Origin: Chrysogorgia sp. JL179-B06 | Taxonomy: Eukaryota; Cnidaria; Anthozoa; Scleralcyonacea; Chrysogorgiidae | Assembly (NCBI GenBank): GCA_035772405.1 | Contig: JAYKKM010000034.1 | Span: forward strand, 124,001 to 188,000 | Length of the DNA stretch: 64,000 nucleotides | Direction: 5' to 3' | Part shown: positions 51,214-60,536 of the stretch, piece by piece | How positions within the stretch are numbered: the stretch's first letter is position 1 | Layout of the letters: the number at the start of each line of letters is the position of its first letter | Translations under genes and position numbers: made by a program | The notes under the pieces: model-generated | Databases searched by the model: none | Told to the model about the DNA's origin: nothing | Seen by the model: the letters and a program-made list of their open reading frames with translations, nothing else

Positions 51214-51968
51214 ATGGCAACACAGTTTTATCTGACGCTCCCAAGTAATAGTTCTATGAAATATTTCCCTGATAATACGGTAGCGAATTTTAAAGTGAAG
51301 CTAGCCGAAACGTTAGAGCTGACAGGGGACTGGGAAGTAGCCCTTTCCGAGTTTAATTATCCTCATACATGGAGCACGATACGCGAAGGCAATCAGCAAA
51401 CCTTTCTCTACAACATTGGCACAAGTCCAGATGAAGTGGGCATCATTCAAGGCACACAATACAACAGTGTTACAAACCTGGTTAAAGATTTAAACCATTG
51501 CATGACGAAAGAAGGACAAGATAAGATCAAGTTTACATATAATAAAAATACGCTCAAAGTGATAGTCGATGTGAAAAAAGGCGCAATGGTATGGTTCTCG
51601 GGTGATATCGCAACGGCTTTAGGATTCCAGCAGGATACAGTGATTACGAAGAAAACAACGAGTCCCTACGTAGCAGATGTAAACGCTGGTTTTGCATCTA
51701 TTTACCTCTACACAAATGTGGTGGATGCACAATTTGTCGGCGACGTCAAAGTGCCTCTTCTATACGAATTGTGAATACGAAAGGAAAATACGGGGAAAAT
51801 GTTAACGTTAGTTTTCGCAACTTACAATACGTCCCCCTGAAGGTGAAATCATTCGAGATGATCGAAATAGATATAAAGGACGACAAAAACGAAAACGTGT
51901 CATTTGGTTTTGGGAAGTCCATCGTGACACTTCACTTTAAACAGAGCAGATCACCGTATTTTATTTAA
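51214..51968 (+). pseudogene. Minor capsid (penton-like) protein of Polinton 2, frame-broken
   Basis: 51214-51774 encodes 186 residues: MATQFYLTLPSNSSMKYFP, ETLELTGDWEVALSEFNYP, ALGFQQDTVITKK, then stops after VPLLYEL. 51771-51968 continues in another frame (KYGENVNVSFRNLQYVPL, SFGFGKSIVTLHFKQ), giving the C-terminal strands. The two pieces are likely one gene of about 250 residues split by a single frame change near 51771. Homologues adjoin F54H12-type elements. Mutation or assembly indel. Confidence 0.7.
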
Positions 51969-51970
51969 AG

Positions 51971-52417
51971 ATGAGAGCTAGAATCGTTCCAGATGCAAAG
52001 CAGTTTCAACAATATTATTTACGAGGACAACGAGGTGGAAGTCTATCTGGTTTTAGAGGTGCACGGATTCAAAGAGGCTACGGTATTGGAAGTTTCTTTA
52101 AAAGTATTGCCCGATATGCAATACCTCTGGTAAAACGAGGAGTACAAGCGATTGGAAAGAGAGCTCTGCAAGTGGCGACAGATGTCGGTCAAGATGTTCT
52201 GGCCGGGAAAAGTGTGAAGCAAGCTGTCAAAGGTCGTGGTGTCGCAGTCGTCAAAGATATAGCTCGGCAGGGTGCTAAACAACTGATGAGTAACCAATCA
52301 GGAGGCGGTCGCAAACGCAAGGCATCCATAAAAACCAATGCCTCATCGAAATCTACCAGTCGCTCACAGACCAAGAGGCGGAAAACATCTCAAGAAAAAC
52401 CTACTTTTCTTAAATAA
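51971..52417 (+). CDS. Basic virion core-like protein
   Basis: 148 residues, strongly basic. QYYLRGQRGGSLSGFRGAR start, then amphipathic helix GIGSFFKSIARYAIPLVKRG (about 38-57), a helical ALQVATDVGQDVLAGKSVKQ stretch and a Lys/Arg-rich tail with GGGRKRK and QTKRRK. Composition and place between minor and major capsid genes recall adenovirus-type core or membrane-lytic proteins of this group. The stop overlaps the ATG of the capsid gene by one base. Confidence 0.6.
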   Translation: MRARIVPDAKQFQQYYLRGQRGGSLSGFRGARIQRGYGIGSFFKSIARYAIPLVKRGVQAIGKRALQVATDVGQDVLAGKSVKQAVKGRGVAVVKDIARQGAKQLMSNQSGGGRKRKASIKTNASSKSTSRSQTKRRKTSQEKPTFLK

Positions 52418-53763
52418 TGGCACAAGGCTACGAGACTTTACATAAAGATTCCTGTTCCTGTGGAAAATCTGAACTGGACTTATTTTCTGTTCCTGACACT
52501 CAAGTTGAAATGAATAAAGGATTTTGGGAAGACATCGATCCTCTTTCTAGCATTGGAACTTCTGACACTATCGAGTTTCTCTGTGCTGCAAATTCTGATG
52601 TCTACACCGATTTGGCAAACAGTTACCTTCACGAAAAAGCAAAGATAACGAATGGAGATGGAACTAACTTACCTGACACCGCCCAAGTGGGTCCTGTTAA
52701 TTTATGGATGCATGCCTTATTTTCTCAAGTGGAAGTTTATCTGAACAACAAACTGGTCACACCATCAACCACTTCGTATCCCTACCGAGCATATATAGAA
52801 ACTGTATTGAACTTTAGCAAAGACGCTAAATCGTCTCACTTAACTTCAGCGTTGTTCTACAAAGACCAGGCTGGACGGATGGATGCCGTGAATCCACTAG
52901 CAGAAGTTGCCGATGCGAACAAAGGATTAAAGGAACGTCACGCACATACAAGCCTAAGCAAGTCTGTGGCGATGGAAGGAAGAATTCATTCGGATCTGTT
53001 CCCGCAAGAACGATATATTCTTGGTGCTGTTCCGATCAAGCTCAAGCTAGTGAGATCAAGAGCTCCCTTTTGCCTGGTTTCATCAGCAGAAGATCCTGGT
53101 TTTAAAGTGGTTCTAGAAGATTGCGTGTTTCGCGCTCGCCGTGTTAACGTTTCGTCCACTACAATGATAGGTTATACACAAGCCCTTCAACATATCACAG
53201 CCAAGTACCCTATTAATCGTGTAAACTGCAAAGTGTTCTCCGTACAAACGGGAAACATGTCTGGAGATCAACAGAATATATTCCAAGGACTTCTTCCCGA
53301 TAGAGTTGTGATTGGGATGGTGGATGCAGATGCTTACAACGGAGTTTATAACAAGAATCCTTTCAATTTTAAGAACTACGACACAACATTTCTTGCATTA
53401 TCTGTGAATGGAGAACACCGGCCTGGCAAACCACTTCACCTAAAGTTCGCCGGAGCAACAGGGACCAACTATGTTTCAGCATTCCAAACGCTGTATGCTG
53501 GTACCAACAAGATGTTTCAGAATCAAGGCAACGGTATTACTCGAGACGAGTATGCAAATGGCTATACCCTGTACGTGTTTGATTTAACAGCTGATCTATG
53601 TGTTGGAGATCATTTTCAACCTATCAGGGATGGGAATGTCTCCCTAGAATGCAAGTTCGGTACGGCTCTAACTGGGGCTATAAATATCGTGGTGCTTGGA
53701 GAATTTCAAAATCTTATCGAGATTGATACCAACCGTAACGTGCTAAGTGACTTCAGAAGCTAA
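52417..53763 (+). CDS. Major capsid protein (hexon/F54H12.2-like)
   Basis: 448 residues. Early motif CSCGKSELDLFSVPDTQ, ANSDVYTDLANSYLHEKAKI, VEVYLNNKLVTPSTTSYPYR, ALFYKDQAGRMDAVNP, then RIHSDLFPQERYILGAVPIK and VDADAYNGVYNKNPFNFKNY, ending in VLGEFQNLIEIDTNRNVL. This pattern is known from Maverick/adintovirus major capsid proteins with a double jelly-roll fold. The ORF is intact. It differs fully from the Polinton 1 capsid-like gene. Followed at one base by the protease gene. Confidence 0.8.
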   Translation: MAQGYETLHKDSCSCGKSELDLFSVPDTQVEMNKGFWEDIDPLSSIGTSDTIEFLCAANSDVYTDLANSYLHEKAKITNGDGTNLPDTAQVGPVNLWMHALFSQVEVYLNNKLVTPSTTSYPYRAYIETVLNFSKDAKSSHLTSALFYKDQAGRMDAVNPLAEVADANKGLKERHAHTSLSKSVAMEGRIHSDLFPQERYILGAVPIKLKLVRSRAPFCLVSSAEDPGFKVVLEDCVFRARRVNVSSTTMIGYTQALQHITAKYPINRVNCKVFSVQTGNMSGDQQNIFQGLLPDRVVIGMVDADAYNGVYNKNPFNFKNYDTTFLALSVNGEHRPGKPLHLKFAGATGTNYVSAFQTLYAGTNKMFQNQGNGITRDEYANGYTLYVFDLTADLCVGDHFQPIRDGNVSLECKFGTALTGAINIVVLGEFQNLIEIDTNRNVLSDFRS

Positions 53764-53764
53764 A

Positions 53765-54226
53765 ATGAACACACGTCAACTGCTACGTGTCTTACAAAGT
53801 GATCCATATGCCAAATCAGTGTTTACCGATGTTTTACCCTCGGATCGTTTACCAAGTCAGATACAGAAAAGACCTAGAGGTTTTATTATAAACGTGGATC
53901 CCAGCGATGGACCAGGTACACACTGGGTAGCTGTTTACGTCACATCGGATGGAAAAGGAGAATTCTTCGACTCTTATGGACAAAGCCCAGAATTTTACAG
54001 CAGAAACTTTCAAACCTTTCTACAAGATCATAGCAGTACATTTACTTGGAATGAAAAGACTTTACAGTCACCGTGGTCTCGTGTGTGTGGACAATACTGT
54101 TTATTTTATGCTTTACATCGTAGTAGAAATATTCCCATGTCAACTATTGTTAGTATGTTTACTGATCAAAAGGAGTGGAACGATACATTAGTTCGTAATT
54201 TTATACGTAAATGGTATTTTGTGTAA
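53765..54226 (+). CDS. PRO: Adenain-like cysteine protease
   Basis: 153 residues from ATG 53765. Catalytic motif GTHWVAVYV (His), FFDSYGQSP (Asp), QSPWSRVCGQYCLFYALHRS (Gln and Cys). It has the order and spacing of adenovirus-type (C5/ULP1-like) proteases that mature capsids. Intact. It lies directly after the major capsid gene. Confidence 0.92.
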   Translation: MNTRQLLRVLQSDPYAKSVFTDVLPSDRLPSQIQKRPRGFIINVDPSDGPGTHWVAVYVTSDGKGEFFDSYGQSPEFYSRNFQTFLQDHSSTFTWNEKTLQSPWSRVCGQYCLFYALHRSRNIPMSTIVSMFTDQKEWNDTLVRNFIRKWYFV

Positions 54227-54291
54227 GAATAAAAAGACACGTTATAATTGTAAAAAATATTTATTCAATAAAATGTTTACAAAAAAAAAGA
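54227..54291. terminator. Bidirectional polyadenylation region
   Basis: AATAAA at about 54229 and 54268 on plus and TTTATT (AATAAA on minus) near 54260 lie in a 65-base gap between convergent stop codons. Confidence 0.6.
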
Positions 54292-55017
54292 TTATGAATG
54301 CCATTTATATGGATTTTTGTTTCTACGTTTCTTTCTTGGTTTCGCTGGTGACCCTGGAGACTGTAGTGAGGGCGTCAGAGGGGGGTCGCTAGAAGCAGCT
54401 GAAGGCTTGTTCCTATATTCCTTCACCAAATGTAGACGCTCTTCGTTTCTGACGATTCCTTCGGGTACATTCAAACGTCCTAAAGCTTTTGCGAACAGTT
54501 GCCATCCTGCAGGGTTGAAATTCTTTCTTTGGCGCAGAGTATCGTTGACTAAATCAATGACGTTAGTACCCGGAATAGTTCTTCCTTCAAAAACCATCTG
54601 CCCTTGATCGTTCCAACCAACCACATCTTTATTTTCTTTTATCTTCTTTATCAGTTGTACAGCTCTTGATTTCATCGTGGAAGGTACACTTTCTATGATA
54701 TCACTCTCGATTTCTCCAGGTGCTTCAGGCGTTGTCTCTGTTGAAGGTTCGTGGTCTGTTTCTTCTGCTGCGATAGGTTGGGTATGGGTAATACTTACAG
54801 GAACAGGCCGATGCATTCGTTTGTCATAGTAATTGAGATAGCGTTGAAACGTCTGATTATACAACTTCACTTTATCCTCTTGTGTTATATCTTGACGTTG
54901 CAGCAAATTGTCCATTTCCGAATCCAGTTGGTTCACTTGAGCAGTCAGTGGAAGAACCGAGGGTTTCTTTGTAGTCATGTGTTCAGGAACCAGAACCAGT
55001 CTTTTGACATGCTCCAT
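54292..55017 (-). CDS. Conserved Polinton protein of unknown function
   Basis: 241 residues. MEHVKRLVLVPEHM start; helical QDITQEDKVKLYNQTFQRYL (about 43-62); Pro/Thr/Glu-rich acidic linker (about 82-115); MKSRAVQLIKKIKENK and GRTIPGTNVIDLVNDTL blocks; basic tail PRKKRRNKNPYKWHS. Proteins with these features are frequent beside F54H12-type capsid genes. No function known to me. Its ATG overlaps the stop codon of the upstream gene (TAATG). Confidence 0.65.
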   Translation of the reverse strand: MEHVKRLVLVPEHMTTKKPSVLPLTAQVNQLDSEMDNLLQRQDITQEDKVKLYNQTFQRYLNYYDKRMHRPVPVSITHTQPIAAEETDHEPSTETTPEAPGEIESDIIESVPSTMKSRAVQLIKKIKENKDVVGWNDQGQMVFEGRTIPGTNVIDLVNDTLRQRKNFNPAGWQLFAKALGRLNVPEGIVRNEERLHLVKEYRNKPSAASSDPPLTPSLQSPGSPAKPRKKRRNKNPYKWHS

Positions 55018-55346
55018 TATTTGGTTAGAAAGCTCGCCAATTGTTCTAAGACAGGAGCGAGTAGAAAAGGTAAGAATCCGTCTCCGTTTTGTATAATAAC
55101 CCTCCTTCTTTTCGTGATCGGGTTTCTCTTATCAGCAACAGCCTCAATGTGATCTGAGTATGGTGTAAGCTTTTTATACGTTTTTGGACTAATTTTAATC
55201 GTTTCACGGCAAATGTTCAATAGGCACTCGGTTATGGCTTCCAATAAATCTGTATCTGCAGCTTTTATGATCGCTTTTCGCATAGAAGGTTTACACTTTG
55301 CCAATACTTTTAAAACATCGTGGTTCCTTCTCACACGGCGGGACAT
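55017..55346 (-). CDS. Small basic protein with hydrophobic C-terminus
   Basis: 109 residues from ATG 55346; the open frame extends two codons farther upstream without ATG. RRVRRNHDVLKVLAKCKPS start, helical DLLEAITECLLNICRETIK, basic KRRRVIIQ, then GFLPFLLAPVLEQLASF, a hydrophobic tail. It overlaps the 241-residue gene by one base. Likely a small virion or membrane protein. Confidence 0.6.
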   Translation of the reverse strand: MSRRVRRNHDVLKVLAKCKPSMRKAIIKAADTDLLEAITECLLNICRETIKISPKTYKKLTPYSDHIEAVADKRNPITKRRRVIIQNGDGFLPFLLAPVLEQLASFLTK

Positions 55347-55381
55347 CCTCAAATGAATACACCTTTGACAGCACTATGTTT

Positions 55382-56329
55382 TTATACGCGAGGTTGGTAG
55401 ACGTAATGAGTGTCTGTCGGGAAGATTCCGGATCGAAGTCGTATTTCATCGGGACATGTTGGTGTTAGGTCAACAAATATGTAAGAATACGGCTCTTTTG
55501 TTGCCATCTGGTAAGCTTGCTGAAAAAATTTGGTATTGCTTGGGTACAACTGTTTGGCTAGGTGGATCACTTGGCTGGCATCACGGACGTTCTTAGTTAG
55601 AACCAGATAACTGGCGTTAAGAGATATAGTTCGATGATCTTTGCTTTGATGAAACATATTCTGTACGATATAGATGACACTAAGGTTTCCATGATGCGAC
55701 TTTTTCGTAAATAATTTAGCAATGATAGCATCCTTTTCCCCCATCATGTCGTCAATGATAAATAAATTCCTTATCTTGGGGTTAATAGAATCCAACATGG
55801 AATCAGGTAAACCTTGAACAAACTGAATACTGGAAACTAGGGTCTCTATTTGAGCAAAGGATTCCTGATATTCGGAATAAAAGTAAACAATATTTTCAGG
55901 TGGAGGATCGATCATTACGTCTTGAGCGTTCGCTAACAATGTTTTGACAAACGTTGTTTTTCCTGTCTTGGTTCCTCCAGAGACCATAAGTCCAAACGGG
56001 TGTGTTAACTGAATGGAATACGTTGGGCTTTGGTTTGAGTTTAGTGAGTTTGATACAGCTGATACAGCACTAGTAAACGGGAGATGTGTCGTTCTTCTAT
56101 CGTAGGAAGCCATATCCGGTTGCTTGTCTGTGACTTCAGAGTGAAATACTTTCTTATGGTTAGCGCTATTACTTGATGCGACGAATAAACCAACGGAAGA
56201 GATTGGTTGAGAGGAGATCTTTTTACCATGAACGTTGTTCATATGGCGGCGAAGGTGTTCTTTTCTTGACAAAGTCTTTCCACATATGCCACACTGATGA
56301 GACATGTTCTCTGACTCACGACTGAACAT
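55382..56329 (-). CDS. ATP: Packaging ATPase with N-terminal C2H2 zinc finger
   Basis: 315 residues (or 307 from the second ATG at 56305). N-terminal finger CGICGKTLSRKEHLRRHMNNVH (within about 12-36), a Ser/Asn-rich linker, then P-loop FGLMVSGGTKTGKTTFVKTL (about 113), Walker B NLFIIDDMMGE (about 190) and sensor VIYIVQNMF (about 215). A/G-rich arginine region near LVLTKNVRDASQV. The ATPase matches the FtsK/HerA-A32 group. The zinc finger is an extra domain absent in the Polinton 1 ATPase. Intact. Confidence 0.88.
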   Translation of the reverse strand: MFSRESENMSHQCGICGKTLSRKEHLRRHMNNVHGKKISSQPISSVGLFVASSNSANHKKVFHSEVTDKQPDMASYDRRTTHLPFTSAVSAVSNSLNSNQSPTYSIQLTHPFGLMVSGGTKTGKTTFVKTLLANAQDVMIDPPPENIVYFYSEYQESFAQIETLVSSIQFVQGLPDSMLDSINPKIRNLFIIDDMMGEKDAIIAKLFTKKSHHGNLSVIYIVQNMFHQSKDHRTISLNASYLVLTKNVRDASQVIHLAKQLYPSNTKFFQQAYQMATKEPYSYIFVDLTPTCPDEIRLRSGIFPTDTHYVYQPRV

Positions 56330-56344
56330 GAAATGAAACTATTT

Positions 56345-57251
56345 TCTCAATTATTTTAATTTTATAGGATACCTAATCTGATCACCCCGAAAATACCCCA
56401 ACACCCCAAACGCCCCCAACGCACAATCTAAAGCACCCCGCAAATACCCCAAACGCCCGCATCTCCCTACGAACACCCTGAAAGCACCCCGCAAATACCC
56501 CGGAAACACAAATGCACCCCAAATACCTCGGAAACACCAAATACACCACCAAACACCCCAAGCGCCCCATCTCCTTACGAACACCCCGAATGCACCCCCC
56601 TCCCCAAATACCTCGGAAACACCAAATGCACCCCGCAAATACCCTAAAACACCCCATCTCCTTACGAACACCCCGAATTCAACCCCCAAATACCCCGGAA
56701 ACAACAAATGCACCCCCAAACACCCCAAGCGCCCCATCTCCTTACGAACACCCCAAATGAAACTTTATTTGCCAGTACGCAGAAAGAAAAAAAATACCAA
56801 AAAAAAACAAAAAAAAAAACAACAACAATTTAATTTAACAGTTTGAATTTACTTTATGAAACTTGCAACTTGGTGTGTACGCAAGCGTCTTTGCTTAGAG
56901 TTATCATGTGTTATATAATTATAGAAACTTAATTAGTGTAAATAGTTAGAGAGTGTGAAAACAGTACGACAATAACAACTGATTTATTCTTTTTTATAAT
57001 TGTAATTAAATTCACTTTTAACAATTTACCGAATGCACCCCGCAAATACCCCGGAAACACCAAATGCACCCCCGCAAATACCCCAAACGCCCGCATCTCC
57101 CTACGAACACCCCGAATGCACCCCCAAATACCCCGGAAACACCAAATACACCCCCGAAACACCCCAAGCGCCCCATCTCCTTACGAACACCCCGAATGCA
57201 CCCCCCAAATACCCCGGAAACACCAAATGCACCCCCAAACACCCCAAGCAA
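56345..57251. repeat. CACCCC-type satellite with AT-rich interruption
   Basis: Imperfect units of 25-45 bases such as AAATACCCCGGAAACACC, GAATGCACCCC and CATCTCCTTACGAACACCCC fill 56400-56755 and 57030-57250. 56760-57030 is AT-rich with a long poly-A run. It lies where the polymerase gene of a complete element would be. Open frames through it are artefacts. Confidence 0.85.
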
Positions 57252-57691
57252 TTGGTAAATTCAGTTCCTTTATCGGTATGAAGTTTCTCGGGACGTCTGC
57301 CTTTCTTACATATCTTCTTAAAGGCTTTAATCAGATTTTCTCCGGATTTTGTTTTCAATGGTTCTACCCACGCATACTTGGATAAGACATCAATGACAGT
57401 TAAAATGTATTTATAGCCATTGTTTGCTTTACTCAACGAATCCATAATGACCAAATCTGCTTCCCATTCTTCATCTATTGCTCCGACAATAACTCTATTT
57501 CTTTTAAAACGATGTCGTACTGGTTTATGTAAAGTATACGTATCTTGTTCTTTTAACCAGGTTTTTATATCGTTTCGCGATAGTTTAAATTTCCTGTCAT
57601 TTTTTACGACACGGTAAACAGCATCGACACCACCGAAACTTGCCGGACTTTCTGGGTTGTAGTACAGGTCGTGGAGATACTGTTTCTCCAT
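57252..57691 (-). pseudogene. Truncated integrase copy in right TIR
   Basis: Encodes the first 146 residues of the integrase (to TDKGTEFTN), ending exactly at the TIR inner boundary; beyond it the frame runs into satellite. It lacks the catalytic Glu, SH3 and chromodomain, so it is not functional. Confidence 0.93.
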
Positions 57692-57884
57692 CTAACTCTG
57701 ATTGCTGAATCACAATCTTTCCACCACAACAAGCCGAAACACAACGGATTCGTCTAAAAATATTTCGAAGGGTTATATGAGGTAGCCCACTTGGCCTGCA
57801 GACAGCAGCAAGACATGTTCACACGACTAAGGTTGGAGGCATATAAATAAGGAGAAGTGGACGACACGCTATAAATGCAACGGC

Positions 57885-58259
57885 TCAGACGATATAGGCA
57901 CACACAAATCCCAGGAACATGGGACCCAGCAATTGTAACGAAGAACCACCACGATGCTTGTATTGCGACAGGTCTATGTTCTGAAAATCGTTCACTGTTC
58001 GTTGAACAGCCTTTCGAATCGTTTCACTGTCGTAACAATCCCTCATTCTATACACGAGAGAAAGATACGCGATTATTCTCCCGAAATTATTTACATCCAT
58101 TTCTTCATAGATGTGATGAAGGCTTAAGCTCTTTACTTGAATGCTTAGTCTATCAAACAGGTATCGATGTTTGCTAAGACATGTTTGAATATTATAGGAT
58201 AGTGTATATCTATCGATAGCAACGTTGTGTCGTTTTAACTCATCAAAAATTATGTCCAT
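57885..58259 (-). CDS. Bcl-2-like protein, right TIR copy
   Basis: Same 124-residue protein as 49517-49891, with one substitution (T for A in the QRAVNDF segment). The BH1-like motif and C-terminal hydrophobic tail are unchanged. Upstream on minus lie inverse copies of the decayed relatives (58560-59049). Presence in both TIRs doubles gene dosage. Confidence 0.6.
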   Translation of the reverse strand: MDIIFDELKRHNVAIDRYTLSYNIQTCLSKHRYLFDRLSIQVKSLSLHHIYEEMDVNNFGRIIAYLSLVYRMRDCYDSETIRKAVQRTVNDFQNIDLSQYKHRGGSSLQLLGPMFLGFVCAYIV

Positions 58260-58559
58260 ATCGATTCGTAAGGATAATCGCAAAAGTTTCTGTTTTAAAT
58301 GTGGGAATGTATCCTTTACAAATTATGGGATACATAAACACTTACTCGCATGCGCTGTTGACGTCCTAATAAGAAAAAAAGACACGTATACAAATAAAAA
58401 CTCTAGTCCTAACCCTGAAATAAAGGATACTTTTAAACTAAAGATTTCAATTATGTAATAAACGAAGTAAGAGCCCCATTTTGACTATTTGCGATATTCG
58501 CCTATTTGCGTATAGCATTTGAGGAAATTTCTAGCGGTAGCACAGCGTCGTTATTACTA

Positions 58560-59049
58560 TGTTTGAGATCTTGAACAGTTGTTCACACTGCTTCCCGAAG
58601 TGTTTCTTCGACACATGAATCGCTTAATCGATAAACGAAGGTTCGATAAGTGATAATTCCCCCGAAATGATTACTATGCTATCAAACATGTTTATCTAAG
58701 ATCAGGTGGACAAGTTTATTCAAGCTGCTAAGTTAGTTATATCCTCGTTCTAACTGAATCCCGTACACTAACGCGAGATAATTAGCGATAATTCAGCCAA
58801 ATTCATGGATATAATTAGCGATAATTCGGCAAATCTTAACCTTAACAACGTGAATATACATCATGACAACGGCGTCATAAAATAGCCGAGTCATCCAGTT
58901 TAACCAAGACGTTTATATTTATATTTTTCAATATGTTTGAGATCTTGAACAGTTCTTCGCACTGTTTCCCCGAAGTGTTTCTTCATCATAGGAATTGTGT
59001 ACACTAAAGCGAGATAAGCCATAATACGGCCAAAATTATTAGGGTTCAT
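58560..59049 (-). pseudogene. Decayed Bcl-2-like copies, right TIR
   Basis: Inverse of 48696-49210. The 49-codon ORF is at 58900-59049. One relic lacks about 22 bases present in the left copy. Confidence 0.6.
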
Positions 59050-59436
59050 CTCTTAGCGGTGAAAACACAGGTTCAATCGAACGCTGAATAGCGTGTACGA
59101 ACGGGCCAAAAGGCCTTATCGGGCCAAAGAAGGCCTAAACGGGCCTAATACACACACAGAGAGCCACCTAAGTACACGATGGGGTCCCAAAGGTACACGA
59201 GACTAGGGCTAGGGATCGTAAAGGTGAAAGAGGCTTAGAGGTAATTACTTCCGTCCCTCACACGGAATATTTAATAAGGTGGCATGCTCTGCGTTCGCCA
59301 CGCGTTCGTCACACTAACAATACTAATTACTTTTTGTACGCAACGCTCTTTGTTCTGCCTATTGTTCTATTGAAATACTAATGAGGCGGCATCCCTTTGA
59401 TTGCTGGATGGGGGGGGGGGGTTACCTACTAACGTC

Positions 59437-59677
59437 TGTCACCAACAACCTGGACGATCGACTTCACACATCTAATGATACTCCTAGGTTCAAATCATTT
59501 ACTTTAAGTTTAACTTACCTGGCTAGGTTAAAGGCATCATCAATGAGACTCACTCGATCTGAAGATGAAAATGTCTTTAAAAGAAAATAAAAAATGTTCA
59601 TCATTTTTTTTAAAAGGTACATGAAGTGAATTATAAGATTGTCTTATTTTTTGAAATAACACTTGAATTGATAGAGA
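59437..59677. other. Intronic sequence right of Polinton 2
   Basis: No gene. It continues the host sequence interrupted at 48309. Confidence 0.45.
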
Positions 59678-60150
59678 ATTCAGTTGTAAAATAACTCTTT
59701 TTTTTAAAGAACTCTAGAAATTATAACGACTAACCATTTACAACTTTTTCATATCTCACTTCACTCTTGAGATATTAAGATTTGTTTGATATGTAAACAT
59801 ATCAAACAAATATATTGATAGATCATACTTATGACATCACAATGCATAATGACTTATTGAAAAATTATGCATATCTTTACCATTATCACATGAAATCGTT
59901 TGATGATTTGCATATTTGATGTCATTGGAATATGATATAAATCCATGCACGTGCAGCTGCATTTCAAGTGATTTCATTATAAAATCTCAAGGATATATTA
60001 GCGTTTTCAATAAGTCATTTTGCAATGTGATGTCATAAGTAATGTAATGTAATATCTCAAGAGTGAAGTGAGATATAGAAAAGCTGTAAATGGTTAGTCT
60101 TTATAGTTTCAAGAGTTCTTTCAAATAAAAGAGTTATTTTACAACTGAAT
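59678..60150. mobile_element. Foldback MITE
   Basis: Ends ATTCAGTTGTAAAATAACTC and its inverse; further inverted segments ACTAACCATTTACA and ATCTCACTTCACTCTTGAGA with their inverses near 60050-60098. Non-coding. Confidence 0.75.
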
Positions 60151-60177
60151 GTTTCATTGCATAGGCACTTTAACCAG

Positions 60178-60220
60178 CTGTTGTGGTCTAGCGGTTACCA
60201 CACATGTCTATGAGCTATAA
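60178..60220 (+). other. tRNA-derived SINE head fragment
   Basis: TTGTGGTCTAGCGGTTACCA resembles a pol III A box. It runs directly into the AATACTAACCC array without a B box. Confidence 0.3.
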
Positions 60221-60375
60221 TACTAACCCTAATACTAACCCTAATACCAACCCTAATACTAACCCTAATACTAACCCTAATACCAACCCTAATACTAACC
60301 CTAATACTAACCCTAATACTAACCCTAATACTAACCCTAATACTAACCCTAATACTAACCCTAATACCAACCCTA
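60221..60375. repeat. 12-bp telomere-like tandem repeat
   Basis: About 13 units of CCTAATACTAAC (some CCAAC). Similar degenerate strings at 17270-17405. Confidence 0.95.
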
Positions 60376-60408
60376 ATTCATAATTATATTATTCATAATT
60401 ATTCTTAC

Positions 60409-60536
60409 CGTGAAATTAGTCTTTAGTACTTCAGATAACTTTGCCCAGTTCTTCTTATCATAGTTTACTCTATAATATCCATACTGTTTGTAGTTGGCTT
60501 TGATCCACTCATTGGCTGGCCAATCAAAACCGCTTG
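60409..60536 (-). CDS. Exon of the aminopeptidase N-like host gene
   Basis: 128 bp. Minus reading: SGFDWPANEWIKANYKQYGY, YRVNYDKKNWAKLSEVLK. GYYRVNYD is a landmark of M1 aminopeptidases at the junction to the C-terminal domain. Acceptor TGCTTTAG and donor GTAAGAAT. It is the most N-terminal exon recognised; catalytic exons should lie to the right, outside the window. Confidence 0.88.

Larger units (their letters stand above)
48310..59430. mobile_element. Polinton 2 (adintovirus/Maverick-like) lacking DNA polymerase, 11.12 kb
   Basis: Ends AGTAGGTAACCCC and its inverse, 2.2-kb TIRs and a 6-bp duplication. Plus-strand genes: Bcl-2-like, integrase, minor capsid, basic protein, major capsid, protease. 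Minus-strand genes: two unknowns and a zinc-finger ATPase. No polymerase B is present; where it would be expected there is a short satellite (56345-57251), then the right TIR carrying a partial integrase. It is a different lineage from Polinton 1 by capsid, protease and ATPase. Inserted in the aminopeptidase-like intron between exons 60409-60536 and 45225-45372. Confidence 0.93.
57252..59430 (-). repeat. Polinton 2 right TIR (2179 bp)
   Basis: Inverse of 48310-50521; ends at CTACT before AACGTC (59431-59436). Confidence 0.95.

Noticed and set aside
57101..57251. Apparent C-terminal extension of the truncated integrase
   Set aside because: The frame merely runs on into satellite after the TIR boundary at 57252.
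56351..57281. ORFs through the CACCCC satellite on both strands
   Set aside because: Low-complexity repeat translations; no family signal.
59381..59590. 69-codon plus ORF across the Polinton 2 right end
   Set aside because: Runs through the G-run and insertion junction.
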